Of a stretch of 64,000 bases of DNA, positions 18,715 to 27,586 are shown piece by piece. Origin of the DNA: Lachnospiraceae bacterium (GTDB lineage Bacteria; Bacillota; Clostridia; Lachnospirales; Lachnospiraceae); the NCBI GenBank assembly GCA_017634975.1, contig JAGBMJ010000025.1:62001-126000 (forward strand), written 5' to 3'. A program made the translations under genes and the position numbers. Position 1 is the stretch's first letter. The number at the start of each line of letters is the position of its first letter. Below the pieces are notes generated by a model. The model was given only the letters and a program-made list of their open reading frames with translations, did no database searches and was not told the origin of the DNA.

Positions 18715-18743
18715 TGGAAAGATAACGTGACATTTGGTATAAT
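18715..18743 (+). promoter_or_regulatory. Promoter for the chemoreceptor-like gene
   Basis: TGGAAA at 18715-18720, 17-bp spacer, TATAAT at 18738-18743. The -35 match is weak. The leader would be about 67 bases. Confidence 0.5.
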
Positions 18744-18816
18744 TTACGATATATGGGGGCAGAGCACGCAATTTGGGGCGTGCACATAGGCGTCTGTGAA
18801 AAGGGGGTACAGTTCT

Positions 18817-20694
18817 ATGTTTCATAAGAAGGAATCTCACGAAAGCGATATCATCAGGGCGAATCTGACAACGTTTGTTGAAGCGACGAAAGTGAATGTG
18901 GTGACACTTTCCGATGCGATCAATGTGCTCTCCGAGAGCGTGGATGCCAATACCAGGGGGAATGAGCAGATCGCAAACAGTGTGACCGGTGTGGCGGAAA
19001 AGGCCGGCGAGCAGCTGGAACTGGTGAAGGATAATCTGGATCTCATCGAATCCAACGATACCAATATGCAAAACATCGATGTGGCATTGACGGATATCCG
19101 TACCATATTGAATGAAACGGTGGAAGAAAGCAATAACGGCATCCGCCGGATCGAAGATCTGGATCGTGATATGAAGGCAATGTCGGAGGATCTGGGCCGC
19201 ATCAACGATATCCTGTCGGAGTTTAACAGTGAGATCGAGCGCATCAGTGAAGTGGGTGATTTCATTGTAGAGATCAGCGACCAGCTGCGGATGCTCGCCT
19301 TTAATGCTTCGATCGAGGCGGCCCGTGCCGGAGAGGCGGGACGCGGTTTTTCCGTAGTGGCCAATGAGATGAGTACGATGTCCTCCAAGACCAGAGACGG
19401 TATGCAGACGATCAATAAGATCCTCGAGGAGATCACCGAGTCGAGCGGCAAGGTCAACGACAGCATCGAAAACTGTACGGATACCTACAACCGGAGCAAC
19501 CAGACCTTTGCTTCGGTAAGCGATGCTTTCCACACCATTACGGACAGCTCGCGTGGGATCTACGATAAACTCAAGGAGATCTCCGGAATGTTTGCGGTCA
19601 TGAGCGATAACTCCGGCAAATCCCGGATGAAGGCAGAGAACCTGTTTGAAGCGGCAGAAGCGATCAGTGAAAAAACGCATGAGATCGCAGCCGTATCGGA
19701 AGAGGTGGCGGCGGAATCAGCGAGGATCGGCGGAAATACCGAAAATCTGGATAATATGCTCACCGGGATACGGCATCTGCTGAAGCAGTATAACACCTCG
19801 ATCGTTCCGACGACCAAAAAGAGCAGCCGGCAGATAAAGATCTTGATGATGAGTATGCTGGATAATGATTTCTGGTACGGCGTACGCAAAGGCGCGCTGT
19901 ATGCCGGAAAGGAATTGGAAGACTGTCATGCCATACTGGAGTATGTTCCGCTGATCCCGAAGGAGCGTTCTCTGGATGAGATGGTGTGTGATGCCGTTCA
20001 GTATGCGATCGACCGGAACTTCGACGGCATTGTATTCCCGGGATTTCTGGGTGGTGCCAATAAGTATTTCAAGGCGGCAGCGGCAAAGGGCATCCGGATC
20101 ATGGCCTATAACTGCGACTGCAATAAAGAGATCCCGAGGATCGCCTGCCTGCGTCCCGATCCGCTGGAGCCGGGCATCCTGGGGGCAAAGGCTGCGGAAA
20201 GGAAAGTGGGCGGAAAGGGCAGTGTCCTGATGCTGACCGGTGACCGTTCGGTCGGTGTCAATGTGGAACGCAGCAGCGGCTTCCGGAACCAGCTGAAGAC
20301 GATGAAGGGGTTGAAAGTCTGTGATGAACTGACGGTTCCCGATGATGCGGACGGTGTGTATAAGATCGCGAAGAAGGGACTGGATGCACATCCGGAGGCG
20401 GACATTGTATTCCTGACCAACGGCTTCCCGCTGGCGGCGGCCAAAGCGATCCGCGATGCCGGGCGCAGCCGGAAAACTTCGCTTGTATGTTTTGATCATA
20501 ATGAGGAGATCTTTGCGGAGATCAAGAGCGGGATCATCTGTGCGGCCATCGGGCAGGATGCCTTCGGACAGGGGCACGATCCCATCATATGGTTATACAA
20601 CCATATCGTTGCCGGTGAGAAGCTGGAGGAATTCATCCCCTGCAGTCTCTCCGTCGTAGACAGTTCCAACGTAGACAGCCTGGTGGGAGTATAA
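18817..20694 (+). CDS. Soluble methyl-accepting chemotaxis protein fused to a sugar-binding (type 1 PBP) domain
   Basis: The 625-aa protein has no signal peptide or membrane segment. Residues about 10-330 form a long coiled-coil signalling domain whose hairpin tip reads LRMLAFNASIEAARAGEAGRGFSVVANEM, the CheA/CheW contact site. Residues about 340-620 are a Peripla_BP_4-type two-lobe fold (KILMMSMLDNDFWYGVRKGA; DGIVFPGFLGG; GSVLMLTGDRS; DIVFLTNGFPLAAAKAI), which is normally exported and binds sugars. Here it sits at the C-terminus of a cytosolic receptor, so it should sense an intracellular ligand. AAGGGGG precedes the ATG at 18817; a GTG at 18796 is less likely. Divergent from the HD-GYP gene. 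Confidence 0.8.
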   Translation: MFHKKESHESDIIRANLTTFVEATKVNVVTLSDAINVLSESVDANTRGNEQIANSVTGVAEKAGEQLELVKDNLDLIESNDTNMQNIDVALTDIRTILNETVEESNNGIRRIEDLDRDMKAMSEDLGRINDILSEFNSEIERISEVGDFIVEISDQLRMLAFNASIEAARAGEAGRGFSVVANEMSTMSSKTRDGMQTINKILEEITESSGKVNDSIENCTDTYNRSNQTFASVSDAFHTITDSSRGIYDKLKEISGMFAVMSDNSGKSRMKAENLFEAAEAISEKTHEIAAVSEEVAAESARIGGNTENLDNMLTGIRHLLKQYNTSIVPTTKKSSRQIKILMMSMLDNDFWYGVRKGALYAGKELEDCHAILEYVPLIPKERSLDEMVCDAVQYAIDRNFDGIVFPGFLGGANKYFKAAAAKGIRIMAYNCDCNKEIPRIACLRPDPLEPGILGAKAAERKVGGKGSVLMLTGDRSVGVNVERSSGFRNQLKTMKGLKVCDELTVPDDADGVYKIAKKGLDAHPEADIVFLTNGFPLAAAKAIRDAGRSRKTSLVCFDHNEEIFAEIKSGIICAAIGQDAFGQGHDPIIWLYNHIVAGEKLEEFIPCSLSVVDSSNVDSLVGV

Positions 20695-20722
20695 AAAAAG
20701 ATCAGAGCCGGAGGGCTCTGAT
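20693..20722 (-). terminator. Rho-independent terminator of msrC
   Basis: GATCAGAGCC and GGCTCTGATC form a 10-bp stem with a short loop, followed on the minus strand by TTTTTTT. It also lies directly after the stop of the converging chemoreceptor-like gene. Confidence 0.85.
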
Positions 20723-20742
20723 CGGTCATCTTCAATAAAGGT

Positions 20743-21381
20743 TCAACAGCTCTGCTCGTATTCGCGACGCAGGGCTTTTTTTTCGACATCGGAGAGCTGG
20801 TTGTAGATGGGATCCACCATTTCGTAGGTCTGCGCCAGACGCTTTACGGCAAACAGCCACAGTTCAAAGGGCATACCCGGCTTACCGGAAGCAGACTTCG
20901 GCTGGGCCGGAAGAGCATCGGCCAGCGGAGACAGATCGGCGCAGCGTTCCAGCGTAAGGGTGAAGGATTTCAGACCTTCCTGATCTGCCAGAGAGAAACG
21001 TTTGATGATCGGGCTGTCAATATCCAGAACGGCAACGATCCTGCCGGCATAATGCAGGGGCAGAACGATCTCGGAATCCGTAGCGGGATCACAGGCGATA
21101 TGTCCATGGAATTCGTGGACGTTCGGGATGCAGAGCACCAGGTCTTTTTCGACGGCGGTACCGCACACGCCCTTGCCGATCTCCAGGCGGGTGCAGGCAG
21201 GCTTGCCCTGGAAGGGGCCGAGATACAGGCCTTTGGCGTCACGGATATAAAAACCGGCCCAGTTGATGCCGGGAATGGCTCCCATCAGCAGGGCGGATGC
21301 ATTGGCAAAAAGAGGCAGCCAGGACTGGTCGCCTTTTGCAAGTTCACGGATCTGGTTTTCGAGTAATTTATAGTCAGTCAT
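20743..21381 (-). CDS. msrC: GAF-domain free methionine-(R)-sulfoxide reductase
   Basis: Residues 1-155 match the fRMsr family. They include INWAGFYI, LGPFQGKPACTRLEIGKGVCG with two of the redox cysteines, HIACDPATDSEIVLPL with the third, and VLDIDSP. The enzyme reduces free methionine-R-sulfoxide and so repairs oxidised methionine pools. A C-terminal extension of about 55 residues, not usual in the family, follows. GGAG lies before the ATG. It sits 15 bases downstream of the tandem HD-GYP gene, so it is probably co-transcribed with it. Confidence 0.88.
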   Translation of the reverse strand: MTDYKLLENQIRELAKGDQSWLPLFANASALLMGAIPGINWAGFYIRDAKGLYLGPFQGKPACTRLEIGKGVCGTAVEKDLVLCIPNVHEFHGHIACDPATDSEIVLPLHYAGRIVAVLDIDSPIIKRFSLADQEGLKSFTLTLERCADLSPLADALPAQPKSASGKPGMPFELWLFAVKRLAQTYEMVDPIYNQLSDVEKKALRREYEQSC

Positions 21382-21396
21382 ATTAATCTCCTTTTT

Positions 21397-24300
21397 TTAT
21401 CCACGCTCCTGCAGTTCCTTGAGCAGCATATAGGTGTCGCGGTAGTCACTGCGGCGGGTATTGTTGAGGATATGGGTCAGGTCTTCGCGCACCTTGCAGT
21501 CCGCAAACAGTGCCGCAATCGCCGGGGAGTAGCGGGTGCCGGCACCCTCCTGGATCTCCAGGAAGATCTCGTCCGGTTTCTTGCCGGTGCTGTAACTGCG
21601 GCCTACCGTATCGGTAGCGGCATCCAGGCAGTCGGCGACGGTCACGATATCGATGATCACCTTTTCCTGCAGATGTGCCACATCGTACCCTTCCGGATAC
21701 CCCTTGGTGCCGTCGTACCAGCGGTGATGTCCGATGGCGACCGGCGCATAATCCCGGGTGGAGGCGTGGCGTTTGAGCATTTCCGCACCCAGCGTGGTGT
21801 GGTGCTTGAGCATGGAAAACTCGATATCGAGGATCTTGCGCCCGTAGATCGAGATCATATCGATCATCGGGAGCTTGCCGAAATCGTGACAGCAGGCGGC
21901 GTGATAGCAGAAGTCCACGATCTTCTTTTTGTACAGTTCCACTTCTTCCACGGTCCTGCATTCCTGCACGCCCATAAACAGTCCGGGATTGCGTTTGATC
22001 AGATGCTCACACAGACAGCGGCTTAAGCTTCCCACCATCATACTGTGTACGTAGGTAGGCGGGTGCAGGAGTGCCATACAGCGCAGGCCCATTTCTTCAA
22101 AACTCATCGCCTGCGGTACCTCGATGTAATCCATCAGAATGCCGGAGAAGTATTCCATCACCGGAGAGTACACGCCGTCTCCGGGCAGATGGTACATATA
22201 GTCCAGCAGCTGGTCGTAGAGCCATTGCAGCTGACGGCCGTCTGCTTCCGTCAGTTCCTGCTCACGATAAGTCAAAAGATACTCATAGGGCAGCAGGATG
22301 TTGGTAAATACGGCATCCACGGTGAAGCGGTAGTCGCTGTTCTTTTCGTACAGATCCAGAAGGATCTTGCGGTAATCTTCTGCGCTGAGCTGCCCGCTGT
22401 AGTACCGGCCGCGGGCGACGATCATCTCCTTACGCTCCGGGGGCAGGAAGACGGCATTCTGCGGGCGGTTTTCATTCCACAGTGCGTCCAGCTGTTCGGT
22501 ATAAACGGCGATCTCTTTGCGCTGCTTCTCATCGAAGCCCTGCAGGTTACCGCATTCCGTAGCCTGTCCGAAATATTCGAGACAGCGCAGTTTGTGGTAG
22601 TTCCAGTCGAAGTCCGGTGCGTTTTCCGTATAGAACGGATCCGAGGCCAGGTTCAGGGCTTCCTTCAGCTTGCGCATAAATCTGCCGTTGGACTTCGGGT
22701 CCGGATGCGTGTTTTCGTAGAGCGCCGTGGCATAGCGGGCGTTGAGCAATACCGTTTCCCGCTCACGCATAGGCAGCGTCAGGAAGCGTTCGTGATCCAG
22801 AAACAGCTCCAGTTCCCGAGCGATGGACAGACCTTCCCGCCGGTACTTCTGCGTAATCTCTGCTACATAACGCAGGCGTTTGCTGCGGTTTAACTGTGTG
22901 TAGCAGGACATGATGTGCCGGTCCCCCTGACGGATGATATCGGAGCTGTCCCCCTTGGATACGGCATCGGAAAAAAGTTTCCGGGATACCAGATACAAAA
23001 GGCTCATGTCCAGGTCGATATACTCGGAAGCGTGCATCAGCTGGTCGTAGAAGACTTCCAGGGCATCCACTTCTTCCCGGTCGAGCTGCCGACGGGATTT
23101 CAGCAGCGGATAGAGTGTCTTCTCCAGCATCTGCCGGTTTTCCGCAGCCAGCGCACCGATCTCGCGGAAGTGCTGGTTCAGCAGTATGGCATATTCCGAG
23201 GCATCCTCCATATCCGTGATACTCGGGACGGACAGCTTGCGCACACGGTCGATGCTCAGTACCAGTTCCTTCAGACGCGTATTGAAATTCTGGATCGCGT
23301 TGGCCTGCATACGGCGAAGCAGCAGGTAGGTATTGCGGTAATTGTCTTCACGTCCCTTCTTCAGCAGGAATTCGATGTCGTGCATCACTTCCGGCCGGTC
23401 GAGCAGGGAGACGATCTGCGGGGAGTAGCGTTTGCCGCTTCCCTTTTTGAGCTCCGAAACAAGCCGGTTTACGGATTTGCCGATCTTGTAGCTGCGGCCG
23501 ATCTGATCCGTTGCGGCATCCAGACTGTCGGCTACCGTGACGATATGGATCAGGACACGGTCCGGGCTTTCGTTGATATCAAAAGAAGCGGGATAGCCCT
23601 TGGTGCCGTTGAACCAGCGGTGGTGGCCCCTTGCGATGTCCGCATAGTCCTGTGTGGAAAGATAGCGGGACAGCTGCGCGGCACCCATATCCGGATGCAT
23701 GCGGATGATCATATATTCCGTATCCAGAAGCCGCCGGCCGTACACAAAGATCGTATCGATCATGCAGATCTTGCCGAAATCGTGACACAGACCGCCGTGG
23801 AAGGCGCGGTTTAGGATATGGTCTTTCTTTTGCTGCACCTCTTCTGCTGTCTTGCAGCCGCAGACACCGATAAATTCTTCCGGTGCGGTGCGCAGCAGAT
23901 GCTCGCACAGACAGCGTGAAAGGACTGCTACCTGCATGGAATGCACATAGGTAGGCGGATGCAGAGCAGCCATACAGCTTAAGCCCATTTTTTCAAAGGT
24001 CTCTTCGCCCGGGATCTCGATAAAACGCTCCAGGAACGAGGAGAGGTATTCGAGCATATAGCAGAAAGCATCCCGGTTATCCGAGTGCAGGATGTAGTTG
24101 GTGATCTGCCGGTAGAAGCCGCGCAGTACCTCCTGCTTCTCCTCATCGACTTCTTCGCCTTCCAGCGTCGCCATATATTCGGTCGGGATGAAGATATTGG
24201 CCAGTACCGAATACATATCGTAGCGGGAATTGGAATAGCGGGTATACAGGGACAAAAGCTCGCTGCGGTAATCGCCGATCTGGGTGCGGCCGCCGTAGTA

Positions 24301-25218
24301 ATTGTTGCGGGCGGTGATCAGATCCAGCTGCACACGGGGCAGGATGTTATCGTTTTCCTTTTCGTCCCCATGCCAGAGCCGGTTCAGCAGGTCCGTAGTC
24401 TTCATGACGGTGGCGCACTGCTGCGGTGTCAGTTTCCAGTGGTTGCCGTTTTCCGTCAGCTGGCCGATGTGCTCGAGGCAGCGGAAACGGTGGTAGTTCC
24501 AGTCATAGCCGGGGGTGTGTTCCCGGAAGAACGGGTCATCCGCCAGCGCAATGGAATGCTTCAGTCTGCGGATGCGCTCGTCGTTGCTGTGCTTGTCCGT
24601 TGAGTAGAAGGTCGAATAGAGCGTCACATAAAAACGCGAATGAACCAGCACGGTTTTTTTCGCTTCACTGCTCTTCAGGCGCAGGAACATCTCCGGCTGC
24701 AGATACTGCAGAATCAGCTCGGAAGCCCGCAGGCCCTCCTTGCGGTAAAACGAGCACAGATCCTCCGACACGCGGATGCGGTTGGTGCGGTTCATATTGT
24801 TGTAGCAGGCGTTGATATGGATACCGCTCTGCAGCACGATGGCTTCGTCGTCTTTCTTGGCGACGGCATCGGTGAGCAGGCGTCTGGAAATATGAAACAG
24901 CAGGGAAAGATCCAGCTCTTCTTCCGGCCAGGGATTGAGCAGATAATGACAGAATTCCCGCAGGGTGGAGACGGTCTCTTCCGGAAGAGGCTTTTTGGAT
25001 GCCAGGATCGGACTGAGCACCCGGTCCATCATGGCACGGTTCTGTTTTGCGATGGAGCCGATCTCGCGGAAATGCTGCTTGAGCACACGGCTGTAGCCGT
25101 CTCCGGTACCCACGCCGCCGATCTTGGGCGAAGATAAGGTACGCGTGCGGATGATACGCTGTACGAAATCGTGCAGTTCCTGTTTTAATTCGGTTGATTC
25201 CGGTGTAGTATTTTCCAT
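21397..25218 (-). CDS. Tandem-duplicated HD-GYP-like protein (1273 aa)
   Basis: The protein consists of two full repeats of about 630 residues. Each begins with a helical module (RTLSSPKIGGVGTGDGYSRV and VPSITDMEDASEYA), continues through a long helical region, and ends in an HD domain. The first HD has CHDFGKI (about 480) and GHHRWFNGTKGYP (about 533). The second has CHDFGKL (about 1112) and GHHRWYDGTKGYP (about 1165). The HD metal residues are kept, but the canonical HHE-xW-xGxGYP is altered, lacking the Glu. No membrane segments are seen. A phosphodiesterase, perhaps for cyclic di-GMP, is likely but not certain. It is divergent from a single-copy paralogue at 25320, which shares the same layout. 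Confidence 0.8.
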   Translation of the reverse strand: MENTTPESTELKQELHDFVQRIIRTRTLSSPKIGGVGTGDGYSRVLKQHFREIGSIAKQNRAMMDRVLSPILASKKPLPEETVSTLREFCHYLLNPWPEEELDLSLLFHISRRLLTDAVAKKDDEAIVLQSGIHINACYNNMNRTNRIRVSEDLCSFYRKEGLRASELILQYLQPEMFLRLKSSEAKKTVLVHSRFYVTLYSTFYSTDKHSNDERIRRLKHSIALADDPFFREHTPGYDWNYHRFRCLEHIGQLTENGNHWKLTPQQCATVMKTTDLLNRLWHGDEKENDNILPRVQLDLITARNNYYGGRTQIGDYRSELLSLYTRYSNSRYDMYSVLANIFIPTEYMATLEGEEVDEEKQEVLRGFYRQITNYILHSDNRDAFCYMLEYLSSFLERFIEIPGEETFEKMGLSCMAALHPPTYVHSMQVAVLSRCLCEHLLRTAPEEFIGVCGCKTAEEVQQKKDHILNRAFHGGLCHDFGKICMIDTIFVYGRRLLDTEYMIIRMHPDMGAAQLSRYLSTQDYADIARGHHRWFNGTKGYPASFDINESPDRVLIHIVTVADSLDAATDQIGRSYKIGKSVNRLVSELKKGSGKRYSPQIVSLLDRPEVMHDIEFLLKKGREDNYRNTYLLLRRMQANAIQNFNTRLKELVLSIDRVRKLSVPSITDMEDASEYAILLNQHFREIGALAAENRQMLEKTLYPLLKSRRQLDREEVDALEVFYDQLMHASEYIDLDMSLLYLVSRKLFSDAVSKGDSSDIIRQGDRHIMSCYTQLNRSKRLRYVAEITQKYRREGLSIARELELFLDHERFLTLPMRERETVLLNARYATALYENTHPDPKSNGRFMRKLKEALNLASDPFYTENAPDFDWNYHKLRCLEYFGQATECGNLQGFDEKQRKEIAVYTEQLDALWNENRPQNAVFLPPERKEMIVARGRYYSGQLSAEDYRKILLDLYEKNSDYRFTVDAVFTNILLPYEYLLTYREQELTEADGRQLQWLYDQLLDYMYHLPGDGVYSPVMEYFSGILMDYIEVPQAMSFEEMGLRCMALLHPPTYVHSMMVGSLSRCLCEHLIKRNPGLFMGVQECRTVEEVELYKKKIVDFCYHAACCHDFGKLPMIDMISIYGRKILDIEFSMLKHHTTLGAEMLKRHASTRDYAPVAIGHHRWYDGTKGYPEGYDVAHLQEKVIIDIVTVADCLDAATDTVGRSYSTGKKPDEIFLEIQEGAGTRYSPAIAALFADCKVREDLTHILNNTRRSDYRDTYMLLKELQERG

Positions 25219-25243
25219 AAGATATATACCCTCTTACTAATCT

Positions 25244-25272
25244 ATTTTAGCGAAAAAAGGGGGGGTTTTCAA
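25244..25272 (-). promoter_or_regulatory. Promoter for the tandem HD-GYP gene
   Basis: On the minus strand TTGAAA (25267-25272), 17-bp spacer, TAAAAT (25244-25249). A run of seven C then six T lies in the spacer. Confidence 0.65.
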
Positions 25273-25283
25273 GTGTATCCGTA

Positions 25284-25311
25284 TTGACTTCAATAGTTGT
25301 TTTTACTAATA
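25284..25311 (+). promoter_or_regulatory. Promoter for the single-copy HD-GYP paralogue
   Basis: TTGACT (25284-25289), 16-bp spacer, TAATAT (25306-25311). The expected transcription start, near 25318, almost coincides with the ATG at 25320. Confidence 0.55.
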
Positions 25312-25319
25312 TAAAATAC

Positions 25320-27269
25320 ATGGATCCGCATTTGAATGAATATGTCAGCAATACCGCGAGGATCCGCGCATTATCGTCTCCGAGTATCCAGGATATCGAC
25401 AATGCGGCGGAATACGGTACCCTGCTGCAGGACAATTTCATAACGATCGGCCAGCTGGCCAGGGAAAACCGGGATATCCTCTCGGAGCATCTTTTTCCGT
25501 TCCTGGAAGAGAGCGCATCCGTTACGAATGCCGATCTGGAGGGACTCGGGCGTTTTGAGGATTCCCTGCTGGATGCACAGACCATGGAAAATCTGGATCC
25601 CGCGATCCACGCGGAGATCTCGGACAGTCTGCTGCACAAGGCAGAGCATGGGGATTCGGTCAAGCTTTTGTTAAAACAGCTGGATCGCGAGATCACGGCC
25701 TGCTATACGATGCAGAATATTACCAGACGTTTAGGCACCTTTCCGCAGATCGCCGCAACCTACCGGGAGCGCGGACTGGAAGCCGGCAGAAAGATCCGGG
25801 ATTATCTGGAGCCGGAAGCCTTTGCCGGGCTTCCCGATAACGAGTGCCGCGAGCTGGTGCTGATCAATGCACGTAATATGTGGCTGCTTTACGAAGGGGA
25901 AACACTTTCGCCGGAGAAAAACCGCGATCTGCTGGTGCAGATGGAAAAGGCGCTTGCACTGGCGGATGCGCCGTATTACCGCAGGCGTATGCCGATGTAC
26001 GACTGGAGTTTTCATGAATTCCGCGCACTGCAGGATATCCTGAAACTGACGGAGTATAACAACGCGCGGGCGTTTCCTGCGGATGCGATCGAAAAGATCT
26101 GCGCATACGGGGAACGTCTGGACCGGCTCTGGCATTCGGCACCGCTGTTTTATAAGGATCTGATGCACGAAAACGAACTGCAGATCCTGCTTGTGCGTGT
26201 CCGCTATCTGAACGGACAGGTTGCGGTGGAGGACTACCGCCGGAATCTGCTGGAGCTTTACAATTCGCGGGACCGGAACGACTATTCCCAGGCGGGGATG
26301 ACGCTCAATCTGATGCTGCCGGCGGAATATATCCTGACACTGGATCCGGAGGCTCTGACTGAGGATGCCAAATACCAGGTCAGCCGCTTCTATCACGATA
26401 CGCTGAATTATGCATTCCATATGTCGGGGCGTGATTCCCTGAGCTTTATGCTGGGATTTCTGTCCCATCTGCTGGATTGTTTTATCGAAGTGCCCGGAGG
26501 GATGACCTTTGGCGAGATGTGTCTGGACTGTCTGGGTGCCCTGCATCCGCCGACCTACGTGCACAGCATCATGGTCGGGCAGATCACGCGCTGCCTTTGC
26601 CGGCATCTGATGCGTCTGCATCCGGAATACTTTGCAAAGGTACCGATGGCGGGGGATACGGAAGCAATCCTCGGATTTGCCTATCAGTCGTCGGTCTGCC
26701 ACGATTTCGGCAAGCTGCTGATCACGGATACGATCATGGTTTACGGGCGCAAGCTTTTGGACAGCGAGTTTTTCCTGCTGCGCACCCATCCGAAGAGCGG
26801 CGCGGATATGATGCTGAAACACGAGTCCACACGGCCGTATGCAAAGATCGCACTGGCACATCACCGATGGTATAACGATTCAGCCGGCTATCCGGATGAT
26901 CTGTGTACGGCGGAACTGCCGGAAAAGGTCTTTATCGATCTGGTCTGCTGTGCGGACTGTCTTGATGCGGCGACGGATACGGTCGGACGCTCCTACAACC
27001 GGGGCAAGACGATGGATGACTTTATCCTGGAGCTCAAGGAAGGCGCCGGGACACGGTACGCCCCATATCTGGCAGAGCTGTTTGATGATGCGGCGCTGCG
27101 GCGCGACCTGCGCTTCCTGCTGCAGCAGGGCAGACGCAGCAGTTATTCCAAGGTGTACCGCCAGTTAAAGGACCTGACGGACCAGAGCGTGCTCTACGGC
27201 GAAAACTATGATTATAATGTGCTGGTGGCTTCGACGGTCGGCGGCACCTTCCGCCAGACGTTCTCATAA
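25320..27269 (+). CDS. HD-GYP-like protein, single-copy paralogue of the tandem protein
   Basis: The 649-aa protein aligns with one repeat of the divergent 1273-aa protein. It shares the N-terminal NTARIRALSSPSIQDIDNAAEY, the HPPTYVHSIMVGQITRCLCRHL stretch, SVCHDFGKL (HD near 459) and AHHRWYNDSAGYPDD (near 515), followed by CADCLDAATDTVGRSYNRG. The HD pair is kept while the GYP motif is altered. I chose the ATG at 25320; a TTG at 25284 overlaps the -35 box. There is no Shine-Dalgarno before 25320, so translation may be leaderless. It probably hydrolyses a cyclic dinucleotide and works with the adjacent paralogue and the receiver protein downstream. Confidence 0.78.
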   Translation: MDPHLNEYVSNTARIRALSSPSIQDIDNAAEYGTLLQDNFITIGQLARENRDILSEHLFPFLEESASVTNADLEGLGRFEDSLLDAQTMENLDPAIHAEISDSLLHKAEHGDSVKLLLKQLDREITACYTMQNITRRLGTFPQIAATYRERGLEAGRKIRDYLEPEAFAGLPDNECRELVLINARNMWLLYEGETLSPEKNRDLLVQMEKALALADAPYYRRRMPMYDWSFHEFRALQDILKLTEYNNARAFPADAIEKICAYGERLDRLWHSAPLFYKDLMHENELQILLVRVRYLNGQVAVEDYRRNLLELYNSRDRNDYSQAGMTLNLMLPAEYILTLDPEALTEDAKYQVSRFYHDTLNYAFHMSGRDSLSFMLGFLSHLLDCFIEVPGGMTFGEMCLDCLGALHPPTYVHSIMVGQITRCLCRHLMRLHPEYFAKVPMAGDTEAILGFAYQSSVCHDFGKLLITDTIMVYGRKLLDSEFFLLRTHPKSGADMMLKHESTRPYAKIALAHHRWYNDSAGYPDDLCTAELPEKVFIDLVCCADCLDAATDTVGRSYNRGKTMDDFILELKEGAGTRYAPYLAELFDDAALRRDLRFLLQQGRRSSYSKVYRQLKDLTDQSVLYGENYDYNVLVASTVGGTFRQTFS

Positions 27270-27270
27270 T

Positions 27271-27327
27271 GAGCCATGGGGACGGTTCTTGTGGCTCATT
27301 TTGAGCCGGAGAACCGTCCCTGTGGCT
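27271..27327. repeat. Dispersed palindromic repeat family A, copy 1
   Basis: GAGCCATGGGGACGGTTCT and its near complement AGCCGGAGAACCGTCCCTGTGGCT flank a short centre. The following T-run lets it double as a terminator for the HD-GYP gene. Confidence 0.85.
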
Positions 27328-27339
27328 TTTTTTTCTTGC

Positions 27340-27385
27340 CGTCCCCTTAAGGGGGAAGGTGGCCGAAGGCCAGATGAGATGTCTT
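27340..27385. repeat. Repeat family B copy, short form
   Basis: CCCCTTAAGGGGGAAGGTGGCC-GAA-GGCCAGATGAG: the same order of elements as the other family B copies, with the inner arm changed to GGCC/GGCC. Confidence 0.6.
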
Positions 27386-27455
27386 ATCTCGAGGTGCAAA
27401 AATTTCACCACAAGATGAGGTGGCTCTATCGAGATCAAAAAATTTGACCTCGATA
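27372..27455. repeat. Two imperfect tandem repeats of about 42 bp
   Basis: Units begin AGATGAG at 27372 and 27413. Each holds an AAAAATTT centre flanked by short inverted arms (GGTG/CACC in the first, GAGATC/GACCTC in the second). They lie just upstream of the receiver-gene promoter at 27498. Confidence 0.6.
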
Positions 27456-27497
27456 TGAGGACGCAAAGTACCGTAGCCAAAACATGGGGTAAAATGA

Positions 27498-27526
27498 TAG
27501 ACACTTCACCCGCTTAATGATATAAT
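27498..27526 (+). promoter_or_regulatory. Promoter for the receiver-domain gene
   Basis: TAGACA (27498-27503), 17-bp spacer, TATAAT (27521-27526). Confidence 0.65.
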
Positions 27527-27586
27527 GTATATACATATCAGCACGGTGAAGACCTCTTTGGACTTTTGGAGAAAGGGGGCGGTCTT

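Noticed and set aside
27372-27455. CRISPR-like array
   Set aside because: Two tandem units without spacers of even length and no cas genes.
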